A stretch of 64,000 nucleotides of DNA from Arcicella sp040387735 (GTDB lineage: Bacteria; Bacteroidota; Bacteroidia; Cytophagales; Spirosomataceae). The first letter of the stretch is position 1; each line of letters begins with the position of its first letter. The notes below the pieces were generated by a model. The model was given only the letters and a program-made list of their open reading frames with translations, ran no database searches and was not told the origin of the DNA. The DNA is taken from positions 14,551 to 78,550 of the forward strand of contig JAZKDE010000138.1 in assembly GCA_040387735.1 (NCBI GenBank), in the 5' to 3' direction. Made by a program: the position numbers and the translations under genes. Of the stretch, positions 25,548 through 33,928 are shown one piece after another.

Positions 25548-25602
25548 ATATTTAGCTACGAAGATTAAAAATCAAAAGTGTTTTGTCTTCGTAGCTAAAT
25601 AT
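25548..25602. terminator. 17-bp hairpin after the TIM-barrel gene
   Basis: ATATTTAGCTACGAAGA at 25548-25564 pairs perfectly with 25586-25602 across a 21-base loop. It lies 10 bases past the leftward epimerase-like gene, so it may end that transcript, although the loop is long. The core GTCTTCGTAG recurs in an imperfect inverted repeat at 39036-39113. Confidence 0.5.
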
Positions 25603-25611
25603 TAGTCAACT

Positions 25612-26502
25612 TTACAGTATTTTTTTCAAATATCCCATGCTGCTGGTGATACTCGCAATGGCGTCTTTTGGCATATCGTGTTCTACAAAGTAATGTTTTA
25701 CACCACCCGTTTTGGCATAGTCGAAAATTCTTTTGAAGTCAATAATTCCTTCGCCAACGGGCATTAAGTTTTTATAACCTTTATCAAAATCCTTCACGTG
25801 CAGTAAAGGGAAGCGACCTTTATGTTTTTTGAAAAGTTCAACGGGATCAGTACCAGCTTTAGAAACCCAAGCTAAATCCAATTCAAATTTCATTACATCG
25901 GGGCTAATTTGTGAGGCAAAATAATCGAAAGGCGTTGTGCCATCAAGACTCATAAACTCTTTGTCATGGTTATGATAGCAAAGTGTAAGTCCTGCCTTTT
26001 TAGCTAATTCGCCCGCTTTTTGTAAAATTTCAGTACCTTCTTTTACTTCATCCATTGTTTCGATAGGAATTCCTGCACAAACGATATATTTCGCTCCGCC
26101 TTCCGCTACTAAATCCACCAATTTTTGCGATTCGCCTTTGAGTGTATCCATTTTGGGAAATTTGCTGGTATCAAATTTCGGATTTGGTTTGAATGGAGCT
26201 CCAATTACGTGGTGGGAACGCCAAGCAAGTCCCATGTCGTTGGTAAAACTGGTAAACTCTTTTGGAGTCATCCCGTAGATACCACCTTTCATGCTATACG
26301 CTGTTTCAAGTTCTTTGAAACCAATGGCTTGGATTTTCTGTAAATTGCCTTTTACATCATTGTCAAAGGTTGGGAAGAAGGTATATAATTGTAATCCAAT
26401 CGGATGTGAGGCAACATTTGCCACCGATTTAAGTGGGTTGAAGGCTAAAGCTGCTAAGGCCAAAGCACTTGATTGTTTGATAAAATCTCTACGATTTTGC
26501 AT
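25612..26502 (-). CDS. Sugar phosphate isomerase/epimerase-like TIM-barrel protein with export signal
   Basis: This 296-residue xylose-isomerase-like TIM-barrel protein opens with MQNRRDFIKQSSALALAALAF, a twin-arginine-type signal. Barrel motifs are PIGLQLYTFFP (strand 1), GFKELETAYS (strand 2), TLCYHNHDKEF, FELDLAWVSKAG, LLHVKDFDKGY and the C-terminal HYFVEHD, whose His, Glu and Asp residues would bind a divalent metal. Periplasmic relatives in Bacteroidota carbohydrate loci act on 3-keto-glycosides or as epimerases. Since dehydrogenases that could make keto-sugars are encoded nearby, such a role is possible here but is inference. It lies between the GH3 gene and the AraC gene in the same direction. 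Confidence 0.8.
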   Translation of the reverse strand: MQNRRDFIKQSSALALAALAFNPLKSVANVASHPIGLQLYTFFPTFDNDVKGNLQKIQAIGFKELETAYSMKGGIYGMTPKEFTSFTNDMGLAWRSHHVIGAPFKPNPKFDTSKFPKMDTLKGESQKLVDLVAEGGAKYIVCAGIPIETMDEVKEGTEILQKAGELAKKAGLTLCYHNHDKEFMSLDGTTPFDYFASQISPDVMKFELDLAWVSKAGTDPVELFKKHKGRFPLLHVKDFDKGYKNLMPVGEGIIDFKRIFDYAKTGGVKHYFVEHDMPKDAIASITSSMGYLKKIL

Positions 26503-26540
26503 GAGTTTGTTTTTGGTTTTAGAAACGATGTTGACATGTC

Positions 26541-26590
26541 GATGACGTTGATTTTCGCAGATTAGAAAAATCTTTTAAATCTACGTCATC
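26541..26590. terminator. Weak stem-loop between GH3 and TIM-barrel genes
   Basis: GATGACGT at 26541-26548 pairs with ACGTCATC at 26583-26590, with a partly self-pairing interior (AGATT/AATCT). It lies downstream of the leftward GH3 gene. It has no strong T-tract, so it may be an RNA-processing or stability element. Confidence 0.35.
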
Positions 26591-26617
26591 AGCGTGCCAT
26601 TATCACCTTTCAAAAAA

Positions 26618-28939
26618 CTATTTCTTATATTTTACGCTACGTTCGTCTTTGATGATACCTTTCCAGTTCAAACCAAAACCAAAATCGTAAGCATTACCTT
26701 CACTGTCTTTGTAACATTTTAAGTCATAAGGAACATCTTCTGCTTGTTTTTCTACCGTAATCATGTCGGCAGGCATTTGCATTGGAAGAAGTGCTGCTGG
26801 TTCAGATTTTCCCGCAATAATTTCTAAAATTGCTTGGTCTTGAACGCCAAAACTCAATAAAAGAGCAGAGGAATTTTGTTCGATTTCGCTGAAAATCATT
26901 GGATTCGTCGTATTCACTGACACAATAACAGGCTTACCTTTCATTTTTTCTTTGGTTTCAGCTACCAAAGTCATGTCGGTAATATTAGGTGTTTTTGCCG
27001 TTTTATTTTTATAAGAACGGTTCGCTGATTTTTCCATTGGGTCGCCCCCTGCAATACTTGTTTCACGAGCTTCGGTAGCGGTATAATCTCCGTATTGTAA
27101 ACTGATTGGAATATAGCCATTTCCACCATTTTTCACATCTTCTTTGTCGTAACCAATCGTTGCCGTTGGATTTTGAATAAACACCAAAGCAAAATCAGCT
27201 TCGTCAGCATTATCAGTTACGTTGTAATATTTCTTAACGATGTCAATACTTACAGGATAATCCGTTGACGATGGCGATTCCATTCCTAAGAAATTACGGC
27301 TCGCAGGCACAAATCTTTTGGGTACATAAACTGTCTTTTTGGTCGTAATTGGCAACGTTGTATTTTGATTTTTCAACATCACAATCGACTGTAATTGAGC
27401 CTCATAACCCGCCTTCATAAATTCAGGTTTACCAACGGTCGCTTTGGTTTCTTCAATGTTTAAATAAGGGTTTTCAAAAACACCAACTCTAAAAATATTA
27501 CGCAACAAACGCACCGCAGATTGTTCCATTCTCGCTCTCATTTTAGCTTCTCCGTGTTCTTTAACACCCATTTGGTAGGCTTCAATGACGGGTTTAGCAT
27601 CGTTATTGCCACCATATTGGTCAACCCCAGCCATCAATATTTTGTAGTGACGTTCGGCCAATGAGAGATTTTCTACTCCCCATGACTTTCCGTCAACAAA
27701 AACATCCATCGCTTTGTGGTCACCAGTAACGAGCCAATCCGTGCAAACCACGCCATCGTAACCGTATTTTGTTCTCAGTAAGTCGTTAATAATGTACTTG
27801 TTGTAGTTATTTGCTACGTTTTCGCCATTCTTTTTATCTTGATTCCAAGAAATGGTGTAATAAGGCATCACCGCCGAAGCCATACCTGTTTTACCTTTCA
27901 ATTTGAACGCTCCGTTGATAAATGGAATCAAATGAGCATCAAAATTATTGCCTGGATATACCGCAAATTTTCCGTTTGCGTAGTGTGCGTCACGTCCTGC
28001 TTCACCAGCACCGCCACCTGGCCAGTGTTTTACCATCGCATTTACACTACCCAAACCCCAACCGTTAGCAATTTCTTTTGCTCCGAAAGAAGTCTGAAAA
28101 CCATTGCAATACGCCTGAGCCATTTCTGCTGAAAGGGCTGGACTTTCACCAAATGTACCGTTGAAACGACTCCAACGTGGTTCGGTGGCAATATCAACTT
28201 GTGGAGAAAGAGCCGTTGTAATACCCAAAGCACGATATTCTGCAGCGGCAACTTGTCCGAATTTTTCGACTAATTCAGGGTTGAAGGTTGCTGCCATTCC
28301 CAAAGAACTTGGCCACATCGAAATTTCACCGCCCGAAGCCGCATCGTATTCCGCTCTTGACTTTGTTCCGTGTCTTGGGTCGGTACTGTTATTAGCAGGA
28401 ATTCCCAAACCTACACTTTCACAAAAGGCTTGTAATTTATTATTCCATTTTGCTGCTATTTCGGGCGATTGAACCGTTGTCACTAAAACGTGACGAAGAT
28501 TATCATCCTTCAAAAAGAGCTTTTGTTGGTCTGTTAAATCAGAAGGGTCAGTTTCGCCTGCTTTGAAAGGTTTTCCGTTGTACGTTCCCGCAAAATAGCC
28601 ACTCGAACGAGCAGGAAGTGATTGGTGTGAAGAATAAAGCATCAAACCTGCAATTTCTTGAATACTCAGTTTTGAAGCCAAGTCTTTAGCCCGAATATCA
28701 GTGGCTAAACGCCAATCTTCAAATTTATCTAATTTACCATTTTTATTTAAATCTTTGAAAGCTAAACCATTGATAGTTAATAGTTTTACACCCGAATTTG
28801 GCGAATATCCTAAAGTTTGTCCACCTTTATTTTTGACGATGTTAAACCCTTCATTGGTGGCCACTGTCCACTTTTTCTGAGCAAAAGTAGGTTGTAAACA
28901 ACTCAATAAAATAAGGGCGGTAATGATGCGTTTTGTCAT
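26618..28939 (-). CDS. GH3 beta-glycosidase, secreted
   Basis: This 773-residue family 3 glycosidase has a signal peptide (about 1-20, ending PTFAQ). After it comes an unusual segment, DLNKNGKLDKFEDWR, that resembles an EF-hand/dockerin-like calcium loop and is common in this Bacteroidota GH3 subgroup. The catalytic domain shows MVKHWPGGGAGEAGRDAHYA and the nucleophile region GVVCTDWLVTG near residue 400. The C-terminal alpha/beta sandwich contains SIVMLKNQNTTLPI and KPVIVSVNTTNPMIF. Activity could be beta-glucosidase or beta-xylosidase. It follows the cyclase gene by about 95 bases in the same direction and may share its transcript. Confidence 0.9.
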   Translation of the reverse strand: MTKRIITALILLSCLQPTFAQKKWTVATNEGFNIVKNKGGQTLGYSPNSGVKLLTINGLAFKDLNKNGKLDKFEDWRLATDIRAKDLASKLSIQEIAGLMLYSSHQSLPARSSGYFAGTYNGKPFKAGETDPSDLTDQQKLFLKDDNLRHVLVTTVQSPEIAAKWNNKLQAFCESVGLGIPANNSTDPRHGTKSRAEYDAASGGEISMWPSSLGMAATFNPELVEKFGQVAAAEYRALGITTALSPQVDIATEPRWSRFNGTFGESPALSAEMAQAYCNGFQTSFGAKEIANGWGLGSVNAMVKHWPGGGAGEAGRDAHYANGKFAVYPGNNFDAHLIPFINGAFKLKGKTGMASAVMPYYTISWNQDKKNGENVANNYNKYIINDLLRTKYGYDGVVCTDWLVTGDHKAMDVFVDGKSWGVENLSLAERHYKILMAGVDQYGGNNDAKPVIEAYQMGVKEHGEAKMRARMEQSAVRLLRNIFRVGVFENPYLNIEETKATVGKPEFMKAGYEAQLQSIVMLKNQNTTLPITTKKTVYVPKRFVPASRNFLGMESPSSTDYPVSIDIVKKYYNVTDNADEADFALVFIQNPTATIGYDKEDVKNGGNGYIPISLQYGDYTATEARETSIAGGDPMEKSANRSYKNKTAKTPNITDMTLVAETKEKMKGKPVIVSVNTTNPMIFSEIEQNSSALLLSFGVQDQAILEIIAGKSEPAALLPMQMPADMITVEKQAEDVPYDLKCYKDSEGNAYDFGFGLNWKGIIKDERSVKYKK

Positions 28940-29034
28940 TGGTTATGTGTTTAATTTTATGCTAAAATTTATACTTCATTTGTTCGATAAAATTAAACTA
29001 AAATTTAAAGAATCAAATTAGGTAAACTCTTTTG

Positions 29035-29793
29035 CTATTCAATAATTGCTACGGCTCTTGTCCAGCCCGCACTTGCTCCTTTAATTTTGGCAGGAAAACA
29101 AGAAACTTTAAAGCCAAATGGAGGTAATTGGTCTAAGTTTGCCAATTTTTCAATTTGGCAATATTCCTTCTCAATTCCAACGTAATGGGCTTGCCAAATT
29201 ACGCCATCTCTTGGATTGGCTCTATAATCGGCCGCTTGAATGTGCAATGGAATATCCCATCCCCAACCGTCAGTTCCCATTACTTTTATGCCTTGGTCAA
29301 TCAACCAATGCGTGGCTTTGGCGGAAGCACCCACATGGATTTTTACGAAGTCATCATCATGAAGTCTTTTATCAGCATCGCAACGAATTAAAACAATATC
29401 AAATGGTTTTAACGTATAATTAATAGCGGCCAATTTTTCTATTAAATCTTCTGGCTCAAACATATAGCCATCTGGTTTATCGGTAAAATCAAGGACAACC
29501 CCATCGTGGAAAAACCAGTCTAAAGGCATTTCGTCAATGGTTCTTGATGGTTTGCCTTCGCAAGTTGGGTAATAATGGTAGGGAGCATCCACGTGTGTTC
29601 CGCAGTGACTCGTTACGGTCAAAAATTCTCCTGCAGGACCATTTCCATTGATAAAAATATCACCAGCGATGCCTTCAAACAATTTCCCGCCCATTTTTTT
29701 TGCTCCTTCTTTGTGGTCTTCATAGACGATTTTAGTAGGAAGTGGTTCTTTTATTTCTTCTGAAATAGTTACAGAAATATCTATTATTTTCAT
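29035..29793 (-). CDS. Cyclase-family metal hydrolase (kynurenine formamidase-like fold)
   Basis: This 252-residue protein carries the family signature SHCGTHVDAPYHY (about 62-74), the HxGTHxDxPxH zinc or manganese site. GADGW-like GTDGWGWDIP occurs later. Members include arylformamidase KynB, isatin hydrolase and hydrolases of cyclic keto compounds in aromatic catabolism. There is no signal peptide. It stands at the upstream end of the leftward GH3 unit and next to the AraC regulator of the pca operon, so either sugar or aromatic metabolism could use it. The opening of a cyclic diketone or lactone from ring breakdown is a plausible guess only. Confidence 0.83.
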   Translation of the reverse strand: MKIIDISVTISEEIKEPLPTKIVYEDHKEGAKKMGGKLFEGIAGDIFINGNGPAGEFLTVTSHCGTHVDAPYHYYPTCEGKPSRTIDEMPLDWFFHDGVVLDFTDKPDGYMFEPEDLIEKLAAINYTLKPFDIVLIRCDADKRLHDDDFVKIHVGASAKATHWLIDQGIKVMGTDGWGWDIPLHIQAADYRANPRDGVIWQAHYVGIEKEYCQIEKLANLDQLPPFGFKVSCFPAKIKGASAGWTRAVAIIE

Positions 29794-30213
29794 ACGGTTT
29801 CTTGAATTTCGAGATTTAAAATATCCTTATTGTTTATTTTGTCGTACAAAAGTCAAGTTAATTCGTAAAAAAGTCCAATATTTGTTTCTTAGGTTTCTGA
29901 TAAGTAAAAGTTATTATGAAATAATGAAATGAGAATTATAAAGAATTCGTCTCATACCCGCAGACAGGGTAGTTTTAATACTTGCGATAAAGTAATTTAT
30001 CGTTCTGTTATTCAATTGCCAAAGTAAAATAAATGTGGTTATTGGTGGTCTGGCTCTGCCTTGAACGATATGTCCCCAAGGACAACTCTTGTATGCAGTT
30101 GAACTATTGATAAAACGCATTTCCAAAGCCTATGAAATTTACAAACGGATTAAAATCTGCTTTATCAAACATTCGACATTTCAATGTCGAATAGCGAGAA
30201 TCGTAAATCCCAA
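29794..30213. other. Gene-poor region with unexplained coding-like segment
   Basis: No recognisable gene was found. A minus-strand frame at 29914-30126 encodes about 70 residues (including SCPWGHIVQGRARPP and TLSAGMRRILYNS) that match no family known to me. The same segment contains small palindromes (TGTCCCCAAGGACA at 30070-30083) and a more GC-rich patch than the flanks, so it may be a degraded insertion. The hairpin ATTCGACATT/AATGTCGAAT at 30171-30192 probably ends the leftward AraC transcript. Confidence 0.4.
30171..30192 (-). terminator. Hairpin after the PobR-like gene
   Basis: A perfect 10-bp stem with a 2-base loop lies 22 bases past the AraC stop in the leftward direction, followed on the minus strand by GTTTGATAAAG. 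It is a weak intrinsic terminator candidate. Confidence 0.45.
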
Positions 30214-31092
30214 TCACTTATTTTTACCTCTAAATTCGCTTGGCGATAAACCCGTTTGCTTTTTAAATAGCCGAGTAAAATAGGCGGGATCTTTAAAATC
30301 AAGGAAATAAGAAATTTCTGCAATCGAATGATTGGTATTGAGCAGATATTTTTTTGCTTCATTAACCAAATATTCATGGACAATTTGAAGAGCTGATTTC
30401 TTAACCAAAGTCTGACAAATGCGATTGAGATGTACCGCCGTAATGTTCAATTCTTGGGCGTATTCGTTAATGGATTTGGTTTCGTTGATAGATTTTTTGA
30501 TGTTTTTTTGGAACGACTGAAAATAACCCAACGTCCGATTATCCGATTTCTCAATTTGATATTCATCTTGTAAACTTAGTCGGTATAAATTCACAAAAAG
30601 CAATTGAAATAATGCTTGTAAACGGATTTGTTTTTCAAAATTTTCTCCCAATAATTCTTCCTCAATTCTATCCTTCAAATACAGTATTTCAGTAAAATTT
30701 TTACTATCAGATTCAAAAGAAAAATTGCGTAGGCGGTTAATTTTTAGATTGATATGCGGTGAATTTTTGAAGATATTTTCGAGAAAAGATTCTGAAAAGG
30801 TCAAAACATCACCGCAAATATTTGACTGAAAAACAAAACCGTGTAGCGTATTGGCAGGAATCATCAAAATGGAAGGTGTATTCAAGGCAATTTTTTTATT
30901 TTCGGAAATCAATAAACCTTCGCCCGATGAAAAAATAAAAACTTGAATCAAGTCCGTATGCAAGTGTTCCGTGATTTCCCAGTCGTACAGTTTGCTTCTC
31001 AAAGCTAAAGATTCGTGGTGAATAAACTCGGATAATGACGCTTGCTGGTTATCGCCGTAAAGCCCTTTGTAATTAATTAAGTTTTTAATCAT
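30214..31092 (-). CDS. PobR-like AraC-family regulator of the pca/pob operon
   Basis: This 292-residue regulator has an N-terminal cupin sensor (HLHTDLIQVFIFSSGEGLL at about 43-61, then IPANTLHGFVF). Its C-terminal AraC DNA-binding domain has SINEYAQELNITAVHLNR and HSIAEISYFLDFKDPAYF, ending KQTGLSPSEFRGK. This layout matches PobR-type regulators that respond to 4-hydroxybenzoate. It is transcribed divergently from the pca operon across a 153-base intergenic region, the usual arrangement for such activators. A well-formed Bacteroidota promoter precedes it (31101-31134). The effector is inferred from the presence of pobA. Confidence 0.87.
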   Translation of the reverse strand: MIKNLINYKGLYGDNQQASLSEFIHHESLALRSKLYDWEITEHLHTDLIQVFIFSSGEGLLISENKKIALNTPSILMIPANTLHGFVFQSNICGDVLTFSESFLENIFKNSPHINLKINRLRNFSFESDSKNFTEILYLKDRIEEELLGENFEKQIRLQALFQLLFVNLYRLSLQDEYQIEKSDNRTLGYFQSFQKNIKKSINETKSINEYAQELNITAVHLNRICQTLVKKSALQIVHEYLVNEAKKYLLNTNHSIAEISYFLDFKDPAYFTRLFKKQTGLSPSEFRGKNK

Positions 31093-31100
31093 AAATGTTT

Positions 31101-31134
31101 CAAAAATACAACTAAGGGTTGTTTATTTATTCAA
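31101..31134 (-). promoter_or_regulatory. Promoter of the PobR-like regulator
   Basis: The minus strand has TTG (31132-31134), a 23-base spacer and TATTTTTG (31101-31108). Both boxes match the Bacteroidota consensus. The -7 box lies 9 bases above the ATG, so the leader would be very short or leaderless. Confidence 0.5.
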
Positions 31135-31204
31135 ATATCCATTAAATGTTTGATTTATGCAATTATTATTTCAATTTATCCAACAGCAATATCTTGGAAA
31201 CGTC

Positions 31205-31212
31205 TAATTTTG
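31205..31212 (+). promoter_or_regulatory. Candidate -7 box of the pca operon
   Basis: TAATTTTG fits TAnnTTTG and lies 34 bases before the pcaH ATG. No TTG occurs at the expected -33 distance, which suits a promoter needing the divergent AraC-type activator. Confidence 0.45.
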
Positions 31213-31245
31213 TATTGATTTAAAACAAACTTAATTGTCGAAGCA

Positions 31246-31953
31246 ATGAGCGATATTATTTATAACCTTTTCGATAGAGAAGTACAACCAGCTTACTTAT
31301 CACATGAGTACAAGTCAACGATTTTGCGGTCACCAACCAAGCCATTGATTCCGCTGAAACAATCACTTTCGGAACTTTCTGGGCCAATTTTTGGTGATTT
31401 TAATTTGGGCAAATTTGATCACGACTTAACTAAAAATTCTATGATAAATGGTGAGCCTTTGGGTGAAAGAATTGTCGTTCATGGGAAAGTAATGAATGAA
31501 AATGGAAGACCAATTCCGAATACGCTCATCGAAATTTGGCAAGCTAATTCTGCTGGACGATACGTGCATAAAGTTGACCAACACGCAGCTCCACTCGACC
31601 CTAATTTTTTGGGAGCGGGACGTTGCATGACGGATTCGGAGGGGAATTATAAATTTTATAGCATCAAACCTGGAGCGTATCCTTGGGGAAATCACATTAA
31701 TGCGTGGCGACCAAATCATATTCACTTTTCGTTGTTTGGGGCAAATATTACCAATCGTTTGGTGACGCAAATGTATTTCCCGGGCGACCCACTTTTACAA
31801 TATGATCCTATTTTCTTGAGTGTGCCACCCCAAGGGCGAGATTTATTGATTTCTCAATTTGATTTGTCAATCACTGAACCAAATTTTGCCTTAGGCTATC
31901 ACTTTGATTTTGTTTTGAGGGGTAACAACGCAACGCCATTTGAAAAACAGTAG
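31246..31953 (+). CDS. pcaH: Protocatechuate 3,4-dioxygenase beta subunit
   Basis: This is the iron-bearing subunit of the intradiol dioxygenase that converts protocatechuate to 3-carboxy-cis,cis-muconate. It is 235 residues long. The four ferric ligands are visible: Tyr106 in AGRYVHK, Tyr145 in PGAYPWGNH, and His158 and His160 in RPNHIHFSLFG. The intradiol signature GEPLGERIVVHGKV opens the catalytic domain, and MYFPGDPLLQYDPIF follows. It is the first gene of the pca operon and is followed 86 bases later by pcaG, with a degenerate foldback sequence in the gap. It is cytoplasmic. Confidence 0.95.
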   Translation: MSDIIYNLFDREVQPAYLSHEYKSTILRSPTKPLIPLKQSLSELSGPIFGDFNLGKFDHDLTKNSMINGEPLGERIVVHGKVMNENGRPIPNTLIEIWQANSAGRYVHKVDQHAAPLDPNFLGAGRCMTDSEGNYKFYSIKPGAYPWGNHINAWRPNHIHFSLFGANITNRLVTQMYFPGDPLLQYDPIFLSVPPQGRDLLISQFDLSITEPNFALGYHFDFVLRGNNATPFEKQ

Positions 31954-31955
31954 AT

Positions 31956-32023
31956 TTTTCGATGTTCGTAGTTCGATTTTCGGAATACCAAACATCGAAC
32001 CACAAAATAGGCATCGGAAAATA
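31956..32023. repeat. Degenerate foldback repeat between pcaH and pcaG
   Basis: The left arm (TTTTTCGATG, later GTTCGATTTTCGG) is partly complementary to the right arm (AACATCGAACC, later GCATCGGAAAA). The words TCGATGTTCG and CATCGAAC recur in inverted order. The layout resembles the clearer elements at 2711-2793 and 57031-57276, but it is more decayed. Confidence 0.5.
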
Positions 32024-32039
32024 AAAACAAAAATAAAAA

Positions 32040-32564
32040 ATGAAACAAACGCCATCTCAAACGGTAGGGCCATATTTCGCTTATGGACTTACGCCAGAGC
32101 AGTACTTATATAATTTCAAGTCTTTAGTTGGAAACTATATGGTAAATCCAACCGAGCATCCAGGGGCAATTAGTATCGTGGGAAAAGTCTTTGATGGTGA
32201 AAATAATGTGATTCCCGATGCGATGATTGAACTATGGCAAAATGATGGTGAAAATCAACTTTTTGGTAGGTTTGGAACGGGAACTGATGCGAAAAATCAG
32301 TTCACTTTTCACACAATCAAACCAGAATCAGTTAATGGACAAGCACCATATTTGACGGTTATTATTTTCATGCGGGGGCAACTGATTCACTCTTACAGTC
32401 GTATTTATTTTGGTGACGAAACTACTCTTAATGAGCAAGACGAGGTATTAAATTCTATCCCAGCAGAAAGACGAAATACTCTAATTGCTCAGAAAAACGG
32501 AGCTGTTTATGAATTTAACATTTTTATGCAAGGCGAAAAAGAAACCGTCTTTTTTGAAATATGA
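32040..32564 (+). CDS. pcaG: Protocatechuate 3,4-dioxygenase alpha subunit
   Basis: This 174-residue subunit pairs with PcaH in the intradiol dioxygenase. It starts with the alpha-type motif TPSQTVGPYFAYGLT (4-18). It has the shared fold segment ISIVGKVFDGENNVIPDAMI but lacks the Tyr/His iron set, as expected for the alpha chain. It ends with the family-like IPAERRNTLIAQ and VYEFNIFMQG. Its TGA overlaps the ATG of pcaB as ATGA, implying translational coupling. Confidence 0.93.
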   Translation: MKQTPSQTVGPYFAYGLTPEQYLYNFKSLVGNYMVNPTEHPGAISIVGKVFDGENNVIPDAMIELWQNDGENQLFGRFGTGTDAKNQFTFHTIKPESVNGQAPYLTVIIFMRGQLIHSYSRIYFGDETTLNEQDEVLNSIPAERRNTLIAQKNGAVYEFNIFMQGEKETVFFEI

Positions 32565-33874
32565 GCTTATACTCCGAAATATTCTATTCAAACGAAATCA
32601 ACGAACTATTTTCTGACAAGAATGTAGTGGCAGAAATGCTGCAATTTGAAGCCGTTTTGGCGGTTTCGCAAGCTAAGGAGGGTGTAATTCCTGCTTCGGC
32701 TGCTGAGATAATTGGGCAATGTTGTCATACCGATTTTATTGACTTTGAACGACTCAAAGCTGATATAAAATTGAGTGGAAATGCAGCGATACCATTAGTG
32801 AAACAATTGACGGAAATCGTTAAAAATAAGAATGTTGAAGCAGCTAAATATGTACATTTAGGAGCAACCAGTCAAGACGTAGTGGACACGGCAACGGTAT
32901 TGCAAATTAAAGATTTTATTGATTGGTTGGAAGAAAGAGTTGTGCTTTTAGAACAAAAACTAATCTTGATTACCCAAAAGCACCGCAATACTTTTATGAT
33001 TGGTCGAACGCTTTTACAACAAGCAAAGCCAATAACTTTTGGCTTGAAAACGGCTTTGTGGTTAGAGAGCATCGTTCGTTCAAAAGTAAGAATTGAGGAG
33101 GCTAAAAAACGAGTTTTAGTGATTCAATTAGCAGGAGCAGTTGGTAGTCAAAATCAGCAAATAAACCAAAAAGTAAAAACGCTTTTTGCGGAGATTTTGG
33201 ACGTAGAAACGGCAAATTCTTGGCATACAAACAGAGATAATTTAGCTGAATTTGCTTCTGTTTTAGGGATTTTAAATGGAAGTTTGGGGAAAATTGCTAA
33301 AGATATTTCGCTGTTAATGCAGACTGAAGTAGCAGAGGTATTTGAAGGTGCAGCGGCAGGAAAAGGTGGTTCAAGTACGATGCCACATAAACGAAATCCA
33401 GTTACGTCAACGACTATTTTAGCGAATGCAAATCGAGTACCACATTTGGTGGCAACGATGCTTTCGGGAATGTCGCAAGAGCATGAGCGTTCGGCGGGAC
33501 TTTGGCATTCTGAATGGGAAGTTTTAACCGAAATTATGAAACTCACCGCAGGAACGTTAGAGCGTGGAATTGAATTAATGGCAGGTTTAGAAGTTGACGA
33601 AAATCGAATGTTACGAAACCTTGAAATCACAAAAGGTTTGATTTATGCCGAGAATGTGTCATTGGCTTTAGCTCCCAAAATAGGAAAATCAGCGGCTCAT
33701 GAATTGGTAGAAAATGCTTGTAAATCAGCCGTTTCAGAAGGGAAACATTTGAAAGAAAAACTGATAGAATTATCAGTTAATTTATCCGAAAACGAATTAA
33801 ATGAACTCTTCAAACCCGAAAATTCCATTGGTTTGAGTTTGGAAATTATTGATGGGATTTTGGGCAAGGTTTAG
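32561..33874 (+). CDS. pcaB: 3-carboxy-cis,cis-muconate cycloisomerase
   Basis: This 437-residue member of the fumarase/aspartase superfamily lactonises 3-carboxymuconate to 4-carboxymuconolactone. The signature GGSSTMPHKRNPV (about 271-283) is intact, as are HLGATSQDVVDTA in the second conserved region and SQEHERSAGLWHSEW further along. The start overlaps the pcaG stop by four bases. Its length is typical of bacterial PcaB. There is a 54-base gap to the next gene. Confidence 0.94.
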   Translation: MSLYSEIFYSNEINELFSDKNVVAEMLQFEAVLAVSQAKEGVIPASAAEIIGQCCHTDFIDFERLKADIKLSGNAAIPLVKQLTEIVKNKNVEAAKYVHLGATSQDVVDTATVLQIKDFIDWLEERVVLLEQKLILITQKHRNTFMIGRTLLQQAKPITFGLKTALWLESIVRSKVRIEEAKKRVLVIQLAGAVGSQNQQINQKVKTLFAEILDVETANSWHTNRDNLAEFASVLGILNGSLGKIAKDISLLMQTEVAEVFEGAAAGKGGSSTMPHKRNPVTSTTILANANRVPHLVATMLSGMSQEHERSAGLWHSEWEVLTEIMKLTAGTLERGIELMAGLEVDENRMLRNLEITKGLIYAENVSLALAPKIGKSAAHELVENACKSAVSEGKHLKEKLIELSVNLSENELNELFKPENSIGLSLEIIDGILGKV

Positions 33875-33928
33875 ATTAAAAATCCCTTCTAATCATTTCA
33901 AACTCTTGGGAGGGTTAATTTACAAAAA

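Noticed and set aside
30030..30110. tRNA-like fold ending in CCA on the minus strand
   Set aside because: A stretch with GTTCAA and CCACCA was noticed, but no acceptor, D and anticodon arms could be paired.
33154..33630. 158-codon minus-strand frame inside pcaB
   Set aside because: It is entirely antisense to a clear pcaB with intact motifs, so it is a by-product of codon bias.
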